Of a stretch of 64,000 bases of DNA, positions 55,956 to 64,000 are shown piece by piece. Positions within the stretch are counted from its first letter, which is position 1, and each line of letters begins with the position of its first letter. The notes below the pieces were generated by a model that was given only the letters and a program-made list of their open reading frames with translations, searched no databases and was not told the origin of the DNA. Source of the stretch: Carposina sasakii (taxonomy: Eukaryota > Arthropoda > Insecta > Lepidoptera > Carposinidae); the NCBI GenBank assembly GCA_014607495.2, contig CP053170.1:8370001-8434000 (forward strand), read 5' to 3'. Made by a program: the position numbers and the translations under genes.

Positions 55956-56485
55956 TTGTTCTACAATATGACCTCCTTCGTGTTTATGCAGTTCTGGCTA
56001 ACCCATTTCCGGCGAACACAGCAGTATACTAAAAACCTTCAAACATAGCCGGTCTGTTTGTTTGTCTGTTTTATCTTCTAGTTGAACGACAAAATTTTCC
56101 TTTTATCTAAAACCTCCAAACACGCAGAAAAGTTGAACTTTTTACCGCTTTTGTGAACTTAGTCGGTGGAAACTGGAAACTTAGCAAGATACGGGTTGGA
56201 CTGTTGGTAGATACTTATGAACATTTAATTAAGAAGATTACAAACATACATATTACGCCCATTATCTAGAGATATTGGACAGAAGTGTGTAATTAACACA
56301 ACCATATTAACTTAGCTCGGTTAGGTGAGCTTACCGTCACTTTTTGAGTACAAATACAAAGATCTAGCGACCGAATCCAATTGGAAATTAACGCAATGTT
56401 TATTACAGAAATAGCCTCTGCCGCTACATAATGTATACGAGTAGTTATTAGTTATTATTAAGTTTATAATTGAAATCGGTGACCA

Positions 56486-56600
56486 ACCAGCCTGCCCAGC
56501 GTGGTGATTATGGGTACAAATCCCCCTATGGCAGTAGCCTTGTGGTGTGCCCCGGGGGAGCCCAACGTCCAGCAGTGGACTGCAATAGGCTGATGATGAT
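56486..56600 (-). repeat. R2 repeat, 5' part
   Basis: Inverted: CCTGCCCAGCGTGGTGATTA to GTCCAGCAGTGGACTGCAAT and a TGATGATGAT end. Confidence 0.75.
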
Positions 56601-57458
56601 ATAATTGGAAAATATTGCGAGGAAATCCACGATATCACTGTCGTAAATTATTGATATCTACAATCATAGCTACCGTAATAACAGGTCGTGACAATAATAC
56701 AGGAACGAACACAATACGTTGTATTCATATCTATGCGAAAGCGCTAACTTTTACTGCATTTATACAGGATTTATATGAAAATGTCGCAGTGGCCGTCTGT
56801 TACACCGACTTGTATCGACGTTTCGTTTTATTTTTCCGAGTTGTGTAGAACCTTGGGTATTTAGAATTTAGATTTTTTTTAGATTATCCTCTCTAAATAC
56901 ATAAGTCCGACTTGATCACTTCGACAGACACGGCTCGAAAGGTTGTATCATTATGATTCAAAATGCCTAGGCTATACGCAGATTAGAAACTTACGATAGC
57001 TATATAGATACCTTGATATTATGGGAGAATACAACCGATTGCATATAAGAATAGTGTCATAAACCTTTCGGCTGAGGAGAAACATTTCACACATCGGCAC
57101 CGTGAACTCACCTATAAAGGCTACGTGCGGAAAACGTCCAGTCAATCTAAATAAGTCGGCACTGTAAATATGGCCTTGTTTTATTGCTTTCGTACAGCCG
57201 CTATATGACGGTACCGTTATCATAGCAAACCACAGCAATATTTGATAACGGTGTGAGCGGCGGTGGTTGTTTAAACTACCTCGCATTTACGGTAATTTTA
57301 GGGACATTAGTCGATGAAAATTATTTCATGACAAAATGGCCGCGGGCTGATAACGTAATTGTCTGATTTCCATAGACAAGGAACACGAAATGCGAATGCT
57401 TTCGATTTTTGTATAATGGACATAAAAGGTTAGTTAAGTTATTTATTTATTAAAGGAA

Positions 57459-57603
57459 CTAGCGGCCGCCCACGGCTTCGTCTGCGTGCACATATTAACC
57501 TTCCTCTTGAATTATTCTATTAAAAAATACCGTATCAAAATCCATTGTGTATACATAGGGACAGACAAACAGCGGGACGTCTTTATTTTATAATATGTAG
57601 TGA
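57459..57603 (-). mobile_element. Non-autonomous Helitron, about 145 bp
   Basis: Minus strand: TCACTACATATTATAAAATA after an A, ending GGGCGGCCGCTAG before a T. An alternative 5' end lies 8 bp away at 57611. Confidence 0.72.
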
Positions 57604-57630
57604 TGAGGAGATTCACTATAATAGAATACT

Positions 57631-57934
57631 CATTATGGGTGCGCCCAACACCGGGCCCTACACCCTCCACTGACCCTCGGATCTGATAAATCATAACTGC
57701 GAAAACAGGCACTAACTACAATCGCCACGAGAAACTAGACGCGGGCACCTAGCATGCAAGATAATACATCGCACTATTTTCGAAATCAAAAACTAGATTA
57801 ATAATCTACATATGTTTCGCCAACAACCGTGGCATCCTCAGTTAGTGCAAGTGCCTGTTTTCGGTTATGAGTTATCAGATCCGAGGGTCAGTGGAGGGTG
57901 TAGGGCCCGGTGGTGGGCGCACCCATAGTGAATG
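57631..57934. mobile_element. M7 long-TIR element, about 300 bp
   Basis: Arms 57631-57713 and 57843-57934 are inverted copies carrying CACCGGGCCCTACACCCTCC, TGACCCTCGGATCTGATAA and AAAACAGGCACT. The centre contains CACCTAGCATGCAAGATAAT, shared with 48840-49040. Confidence 0.82.
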
Positions 57935-57975
57935 TTTGAACTTCCGAATTGTAACGCCTAATACAATTTCATTTA

Positions 57976-58040
57976 TAATAGAATACATCAGCTGCATCTC
58001 TTTCCGTGCATGTTGTAAGAGTCGACTCAGGAACTCTGTG
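57976..58040 (-). repeat. R1 fragment
   Basis: AATACATCAGCTGCATCTCT and AAGAGTCGACTCAGGAAC. Confidence 0.6.
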
Positions 58041-58800
58041 CATTTCGTTTAATCTCTTAACTAGAACTAACAATCAGATTTCGGATACCATTTGATATCC
58101 ATACCATTTCGTTACAAAATATATATAGGTCTTTTCTGCATTTATAATTTGATTTAAAAATCTTCAAAGTTAGTAGGTACTAAACTAGTGGGCTTTTATA
58201 CGAGTGTATTGGCTACTATATCAAAACAGATAAAATCATAACACAATAAAGAACAAGGTTACCAGCAATATTTTTCAAAAGAGATGATAATTCAATCAAC
58301 CCCCGGGAGGGGTTGTTCAGAAATACATTTTTGGGCCATTACAACCCCTATCGGCCATCTTTCCGCCCGATGAATACAAATATACGGGGAAAAAATGAAA
58401 TTTTAATGATTTCGTAAAAAGTGTTTCTTTTTTGTTTTGATTGAAAATTAATCAAAGTCTGGGTCAAAATAATTTATTCGACAAAAAACCATTATTTGTC
58501 TATTGACATTTTTGTTATTTCTTTATTACATAGGTAGGTATTTGTTGCGGTCCGTCAAGTAAATTGGCGTTGCGGGGCTTTACGGCTAGCAAAGTGAAAC
58601 TAATGTTGCTAATCGTCGCCTAGTAAAGAATCTACGAGGAACGTTAAAGTCAGTTCTTCCTTATCACCTAGATACCATAACGTATGATTGTAGTATTACT
58701 GTAAACATTTCCTCCAATAGGAAACCTTCAATTAGCGCCTTCTTTAAATGACGTGATAAATTGCAATCGCCATTGGTGGCAATAATTTTATGTTTTATCA
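58041..58800. other. No gene or repeat recognised
   Basis: AT-rich; no coding motif. An 11-base CCCCGGGAGGG patch at 58302 is isolated. Confidence 0.4.
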
Positions 58801-58809
58801 ACTTAGTTA

Positions 58810-58955
58810 CAATGTCGTAAGAGTCGACTAAGCAGTCAGGGGCGTTCTCTCAAGCGATGAGCTAGCAACTTGCCACTGGCCCCGCTCGGCCAAACGTGGA
58901 TGTAGGACTTTCTTCGTGATAATTCAGTTTAGGCTGTTCCATTTGGGAAATCAGT
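58810..58955 (-). repeat. R1 repeat, left two thirds
   Basis: AAGAGTCGACTAAGCAGTCA, AGCTAGCAACTTGCCACTGG and GTTCCATTTGGGAAATCAG. Confidence 0.6.
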
Positions 58956-59039
58956 CTTCTTATCTGAGTCGATTGATCTATATAACTCAACTTTCGAAAA
59001 AATATAAAAAATACCAAACTGCACAAAAAATTTAGACCC

Positions 59040-59190
59040 ACTGTCATTCTCAGAACCAGACGAATCTAACGATACCTCTCAAGCTCAAATGCGACAACCC
59101 GTTCGGAATCTATAGAACGTGCCAAAGAAATACATACAAACATACACTCGAAAAACATAATCCTCCTACTGGCGGAGTTGGGTAAAATGT
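59040..59190 (+). repeat. R4 repeat, uninterrupted
   Basis: CCTCTCAAGCTCAAATGCGA to CTGGCGGAGTTGGGTAAA; the empty-site reference for the split copy at 54605. Confidence 0.6.
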
Positions 59191-59487
59191 GACGCATTAG
59201 CGTTTTTACTTTTCCGCTGTCGATATTAGTAATCCATACATGCGTAGACAAATTATAAACAGCCGTCTAAAACTCTAATGGATTTTGTTTGTGGTATAAA
59301 CCAGCTGTCTAATAGAACTTGAACCATTTGTATATAAGGCTAAGATCAATACAATAGTCTGGTATTTATGTAAACACGCTAGACAGTCATTTGGCCGCGG
59401 TAATGAAAGACTAAGTAAATGCGTAAAACGGAACGAAAGCTACAACAATACACTTTTAGAGCGCCAAATAACAAATATATTAATCAA

Positions 59488-59740
59488 CTAGCGGCCGCCC
59501 TTGATAAATAAATAAATATTCACAATACATTAACTTAGTCCCACATTAAGATCCATAAGGTCTTGTGTCGTGGGTACTAAACAACGGTATATAAATACAT
59601 AGAAACATCCATGACTCAGAAACAAATATGAATATTTGCACCTACCGGGATTCGAACCCAGGACCTATGGCGCAGAGAGCAGGGCCACTACCAGCTACAC
59701 CAATCGGCCGTCAAATTGATATTGCCCGCGTGAACTTTAT
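59488..59740 (-). mobile_element. Helitron 3' end split by SINE-B
   Basis: CTAGCGGCCGCCC (59488-59500) and GCCCGCGTGAACTTTATAGC (59724 on) are the two sides of a typical Helitron terminus; the SINE-B lies between. Confidence 0.6.
59507..59715 (-). mobile_element. SINE-B with 6-bp TSD
   Basis: Complete head, B box and body inverted. TTGATA occurs at 59501-59506 and 59716-59721 as target-site duplication. Confidence 0.82.
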
Positions 59741-59798
59741 AGCTTAGCGATGGGATGAAAGGCATATCTTACAGAGAGCGTTGGGCATGAAGATGGAT

Positions 59799-59939
59799 GG
59801 TTATGGAGGAAGATCTAAGACGTGTTGGATGGACTGTGTGGGAGTGGATATTATGTGTGTATTGGGAGTGGGTAACGAAATGACCGATGATAGGGATGAA
59901 TGGAAGAAGAGTATAGTAGTAGAAGTACACAATATGTAA
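59799..59939 (+). pseudogene. LINE ORF C-terminus fragment
   Basis: 46 codons read GYGGRSKTCWMDCVGVDIMC, then GVGNEMTDDRDEWKK and a stop. The pattern GR-K--WMDCV...GV--EMT-DR-EWKK is one I know from the C-terminus of arthropod retrotransposon polyproteins. It is too short to place in a clade. Confidence 0.65.
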
Positions 59940-59989
59940 AGTAATCTAACCCGAAATGGTTATAGGGCAGGAAGAAGAAGAGAACTTTA

Positions 59990-60660
59990 TAGCCTTTATG
60001 TTATTCTGTCGTCCTCTTATAGAGTAGCACTTCATTACTGGAGGTCTGCCGTCAGCTTGCTTAATGAAGATTTGTACCTCGCTATTCCGAACAACTCCTC
60101 CACACTGGCAATTATAGTCTATTCTAAGGGTTTCAGGGAAATAATCGAGAAGCCAAGATATTTCCGCCTTCAGACACGTCTTTGGCCTTGTATTTTGCCT
60201 ATCATTATAGGTTAATGCATAGTAGTAACTCTCGAACTAAGAATTGTAGGCACGTAATAAGCAAACATTTCAGTCTCACCGCGGGTGGGGGCGCCATAGG
60301 TCTGCTAAAATAAATGGACATTACTTCGTAGAAAAGACATAATCTATAAGTATATTAAAGAACGTATCTTGGTACTAGGCTACTGTATTCATTTCACGGA
60401 ATTTTTAAATACCAGACATGAACTTTGGAAAGTTTTGCAAATTAAAATATAATTCCATAGAAGGCATTATCAGTATAATAATGAATAAGCTTGGGTATAA
60501 ATCTCTTAATCTCAGTCAGGTCTATCTCTCTCCGTTCTTAACATAAATGGCTGAGAGAGAAAAGGACAGGTAGGACTAATTTCACGTTTAGGTTTAAGTG
60601 TGACTGCCGGAATTGACCATAATACCTATTTAGAATAGCACGAAAACTCTTCTTATTTAA
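59990..60660. other. No gene or repeat recognised
   Basis: AT-rich unique sequence without a coding signal. Confidence 0.4.
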
Positions 60661-61169
60661 TTCGTTACCGGTCGCCAGATTGTATTTGTACCCGAAAAGT
60701 GGCGGTAGGCCCATCCCTTATTACGTGGGACTTAATAGGTTAACTGACGAAAAGTGGGTGAGTAATTTGCAAATTTCTGCCCAACCTCTTTGGGGCATAA
60801 TGGCCGTGAGTATGTATGTACGTAAGTGAAATCACATATTAACATTGTTTCACTTAAAGCTGGGATTCCTCTCAGACACGTCTCACACAATAGAATGTTT
60901 AACTCTTAATATATTAATACCTTTAATAGCTACCCTTAACAATAATATAGATATGATTTAGGAAATTAAAAATATTTCAATTTGAATCCTTTTCAAATGT
61001 ATAATTTTGTTACAAATCTGATGATAACCAATTTCAATAAACAATTATTGCGTAAGCGTATGCTGGACAGGGACCAATCTTGTATTAATTTAAATCGTGT
61101 CGGGTTATTGAATGTTGATACAATCACGGAATGAAAATAATTATTTTTGACTCGTTTAAAAAATACATA

Positions 61170-61405
61170 CATATAATCACGCCTTTATCCCTTACGGGAT
61201 AGGCAGAGCACCAAGGGCCGATAGAACCACATGGTGCCACTTCTGACCAATTTTGAAGGTATAGTTGAGATGTACAAGTTTGGTTAGTAGTGACAGGTGG
61301 TCAGCCCATCGCCTACAAAACACCAAGACCCTCTTGTCCCTCTACTGACTTGTACAGTACAGTATGCCCGGGAAGAAAAGCAGCTGTAGTATTATATCTG
61401 TGGTA
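61170..61405 (+). repeat. R3 repeat, full copy
   Basis: Closely similar to 24030-24262; differs by an extra TACAG near 61355. Confidence 0.78.
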
Positions 61406-61524
61406 TTATGGTTTTTTTTCACTCCCAGAGCAGCATAGAAGAAATCGTTTAAAAAAACAATTGAATAATTACAGTGAGGTAAAATTATAGACATGTATTT
61501 GTCTCAGATCATTTTTCCAATGGT

Positions 61525-61769
61525 AAATAAATAAATAAATATTCACATTCTTCACAACACATTGACCTAGTCCCACACTAAGATCCCTAAGGTCTTGTGA
61601 CGTGGGTACTAAGCAACGGTATATAAATACATAGATAAGTATATAAACATCCATGACTCGGAAACAAACATCGATATTCATCACATCAATGTTTGCACCT
61701 ACCGGGATTCGAACCCAGGACCTATGGCGTCGCAGGCAGGGCCACTACCAACTACACCAATCGGCCGTC
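61525..61769 (-). mobile_element. SINE-B, full length
   Basis: AATAAATATTCACATTC tail, body and GATTCGAACCCAGGACCTAT head to ACCAATCGGCCGTC. Confidence 0.87.
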
Positions 61770-61774
61770 AGATG

Positions 61775-61872
61775 GTGTGATAGCCTATCTGAAGTATAAA
61801 GTTGATGCTGTCTTTCACTAAAACTTGATGAAGATAGAGACAGCAACAACTTCATCCTTCAGATAGTGACCG
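61775..61872. mobile_element. M4 hairpin element
   Basis: GATAGCCTATCTGAAGTATA pairs with the right arm CATCCTTCAGATAG; it abuts the SINE-B. Confidence 0.68.
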
Positions 61873-61879
61873 AAGTTGG

Positions 61880-62004
61880 ACTTTGGAAACTAATATTTTA
61901 GAAACGAGACACTTCCCAGGTATGCTTCCATGGAGAAAAAAATGATCGTGATGATGAGGAGATCCCGTAGTTTTCGGGAACGTAGACGACCAAAAATCAT
62001 CCTG
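61880..62004. mobile_element. M1 element, right third
   Basis: GACACTTCCCAGGTATGCTT to AAAAATCATCCTG before TA. Confidence 0.72.
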
Positions 62005-62197
62005 TATATGGGCTATTACATAGGACTATTGCTATTCTGCCAACACCACACGGAAATATAGTCTGTAATCGTATAAAATTTCAAGTCATTACTTACATAC
62101 TCTCTTTTATACCTATACCTACCTCGTGGTTACCGCAGGCCTTAAAACTCTTCTTTATACGCCAATAACTTTAACTTAAGGGCCAATTTACTTGTTA

Positions 62198-62372
62198 CAT
62201 AGGTCCTGGGTTCAAATCCCGGTAGGTGCAAACATTGATGTGATGAATGTACTTATCTATGTATTTATATACCGTTGCTTAGTACCCACGACACAAGACC
62301 TTAGGGATCTTAGTGTGGGACTAGGTCAATGTGTTGTGAAGTGTGTGAATATTTATATTTATTTATTTACAT
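62198..62372 (+). mobile_element. SINE-B, head truncated
   Basis: Starts at CATAGGTCCTGGGTTCAAAT, with a deletion of about 30 bp before TACTTATCTATGTATTTATA; complete tail. Confidence 0.75.
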
Positions 62373-62379
62373 AAATAAA

Positions 62380-63180
62380 ATCAAGCTTGGAATATACTTT
62401 TTGGGATTTCGCGTTCATTCGCGACCTATATAACTGTTTTAAGCAAATTTAACTTATCTTGTAGACAAATATGAGGTCTCGTATTGTATTCGCCTGTTTA
62501 CATTACAGATTTTTTCATTATATTCGGTAGTAACATCTATTTTACGAAACGAACACCCATAGTTATATAGAAACCGTAAATAGCAGTACCTAAGTAATTT
62601 TTTACCATCTTTTTACTTTCGTACTTACTTCGTCTCTAAACGGTGTTGAAATTATATAGCCACTGACGCCATGTCAACATCATTCACAGTGTTATAACAA
62701 AATATTCCCAACTTTAACTATAGATAAACACGTTTAATTTTCCAGTACTTTACAAACTCCAGCCAGAAAGCTAACCGCCCGGCTTCACCACAAAAAGTTA
62801 GACTACCTCGAGTTAACGACTCATTAACTTTAGGATGCTATCTCATTAGGAGACTAATGCTGAGCCGTTACTAGTATTGACTATAAAGCCTGCATTTGAG
62901 AACTTATTTGAATCTACAACGTCTACCACGTAAAGTTTATAATTTTTGTATTTACCGTTCCTGTGTTTTTGAAAATACATTCTTAGTGGTCTCCCAGACC
63001 CTATAAAGAACATAACATCAGCACCTTGTAGAATCGGCTGTGCGAGAGTTACTCGAACAATAACCAAAAGTCAGTTGCCGAAGAGTTTTTGATATTGCTA
63101 TTGACATACCACAGCCCGAGGAGGGTTGGTATCGGCGGCCAGCCGTAAAACAAACGCCAAATCCGGCGAGTGCAGCTTCT
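62380..63180. other. No gene recognised
   Basis: The minus ORF 62846-63067 (73 codons; LAQPILQGADVMFFIGSGRP) has a less random look than others but no recognised family and no clear splice sites. Confidence 0.25.
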
Positions 63181-63184
63181 TATA

Positions 63185-63235
63185 TCTGTATGTATATCAT
63201 ATATATGTATATCATATATATGTATACTTATATTA
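63185..63235. repeat. TATATGTATATCA microsatellite
   Basis: Imperfect units of TATATGTATATCA. Confidence 0.7.
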
Positions 63236-63271
63236 CAACTCATTACCTACAATAATAAGGGGTAGGTATGT

Positions 63272-63330
63272 TAAATAGATTTCTAAGGAACCACAATTAG
63301 AGAACCTATCCACAAAATTTGAGACTATTT
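63272..63330. repeat. M2 fragment
   Basis: AGAGAACCTATCCACAAAAT and TTTGAGACTA match the middle of the M2 left arm. Confidence 0.5.
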
Positions 63331-63384
63331 TCATAGCATTACGTTTAATGTAACTCTTTTTACTAACACTTTATATACAATTAT

Positions 63385-63580
63385 AAAATATTAATAAGAA
63401 AATGAAAAAAAAATATCACTCGAGTGAGATTTAAACTCACGACCGTGCATCGCTCTACCAACTGAGCTATCGGGTCATTTAACTCGGATGACGAATTTTA
63501 CCATCTTTTTTTTAATTGCGATTTTGCCAACGTTATTTTTTCATCTCGATAGCTACACACTAGCCAAACTTTATATACAA
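63385..63580 (-). mobile_element. SINE-A copy, diverged, with 5' extension
   Basis: Minus strand: head GACCCGATAGCTCAGTTGGT with decayed B box GAGTTTAAATCTC. The 5' module (AGATGGTAAAATTCGTCATC) extends through ATAGCTATCGGGATG-like sequence. Confidence 0.75.
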
Positions 63581-63589
63581 CCTGTAGCT

Positions 63590-64000
63590 GGTAACATAAC
63601 TAAACAAATAACATAACTAAAGTCAAGCAATCACCGGTTCTCGCTCTCGGTGTTTGAGAAGCCAGCGCTCGGGTAGTCTATTAAAATCTGAATCGATTCT
63701 GTTAGCAAATCTATTAGCACGAGCCAATTAGGGGATAATCCAAGCGAAATGTCACATTTCGTATTCCACTTGTAGTGATGCGATCTTGATTGGTTTTCGA
63801 TCGTTGTGAACTCTCTGGTTGTTGTTTCTGTTTATACTTAGTTTCAGGTATCTAAAGCTATAGTTTTCTAGGAAAGTGGTGGTCGTGGAGAAGAAATAAA
63901 AGAGGAGCAGCGGCTAAATATATTTTCATACAAAAATAGTGTGCCGCTGAGCGGGGGTGAAGTATGGAACGAGGGGAGCATCCAAACACTGTAGGCCTGC
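63590..64000. other. No gene or repeat recognised
   Basis: Moderate GC near the window end; no ORF or splice pattern could be assigned. Confidence 0.35.

Larger units (their letters stand above)
55630..56012 (-). repeat. R1 repeat interrupted twice
   Basis: Inverted R1 pieces at 55630-55699 (GCATGTCATAAAAGTCGACT), 55809-55845 (TTGTCGCTGATCTTTTACAT) and 55965-56012 (TATGCAGTTCTGGCTAACCC) are in order, separated by M6 and R2. Confidence 0.65.

Noticed and set aside
55808..56048. Overlapping ORFs with a shared RR.PPGHATRL pattern, also at 41187 and 48248
   Set aside because: They are translations of the R2 repeat, not a gene family.
57512..58052. Mirror-image ORFs sharing YQIRGSVEGVGPG
   Set aside because: They are the two arms of the M7 inverted repeat read on opposite strands.
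62735..62880. Possible exon after TTTTCCAG
   Set aside because: One frame stays open for about 45 codons but has no donor and no recognisable motif.

Overview
This is an AT-rich, repeat-dense piece of an arthropod nuclear genome, almost certainly a moth or butterfly (Lepidoptera). The main signs are short Helitrons ending in CTAG with a 5'-A/T-3' target, tRNA-derived SINEs, RTE and CR1/Jockey-like LINEs, many small TA-flanked inverted-repeat elements, and exons of two animal genes. There are no bacterial operons, CRISPR arrays or rRNA genes.

Two host genes can be supported. (1) Minus strand, 27138 to 19866: a six-exon secreted serine protease homolog. All phases and splice sites join into a 377-residue protein with a signal peptide, a chymotrypsin-fold domain that has lost all three catalytic residues (Lys at the His site, no Asp in the Asp motif, Asn at the Ser site), and a Thr-rich linker with a charged C-terminal tail. 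A poly(A) signal follows the stop codon. (2) Plus strand, 40226-40439: one GC-rich exon of a DPP6/DPP10-type dipeptidyl-peptidase-like membrane protein, holding the cytoplasmic juxtamembrane motif, the single transmembrane helix and the start of the ectodomain. A possible first coding exon (38579-38629, phase-compatible, good Kozak context, in-frame upstream stop) lies 1.6 kb upstream behind a GC-rich promoter-like stretch. No later exon was recognised, so the gene probably runs beyond the window or has very long introns.

The rest is mobile-element sequence and fragments of it. 0-4 kb: RTE fragment, a long-armed inverted-repeat element, Helitrons, a SINE. 6-18 kb: SINEs, TA-flanked elements, a three-layer nested insertion at 11.58-12.49 kb. 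19.8-27.1 kb: the protease gene with repeat-filled introns. 30.8-32.5 kb: a CR1/Jockey-like LINE with one internal stop. 34.5-36.2 kb: a LINE tail inserted in another repeat, and a hAT element. 41.1-43.4 kb: stacked repeats, a nearly open RTE LINE (minus strand) and a SINE. 45-47.8 kb: a TIR element, a 17-bp minisatellite and an unexplained GC-richer stretch that could be a spliced minus-strand transcript. 48-64 kb: hAT, SINE, Helitron and TIR copies with further nesting.

Family labels used here are local: R1-R5 are unclassified interspersed repeats; M1-M11 are inverted-repeat (MITE-like) elements; SINE-A and SINE-B are two tRNA-headed SINEs. Coordinates of degenerate repeats are approximate to about 10-20 bp; the protease exons, the hAT ends and the TA-flanked element ends were read base by base.
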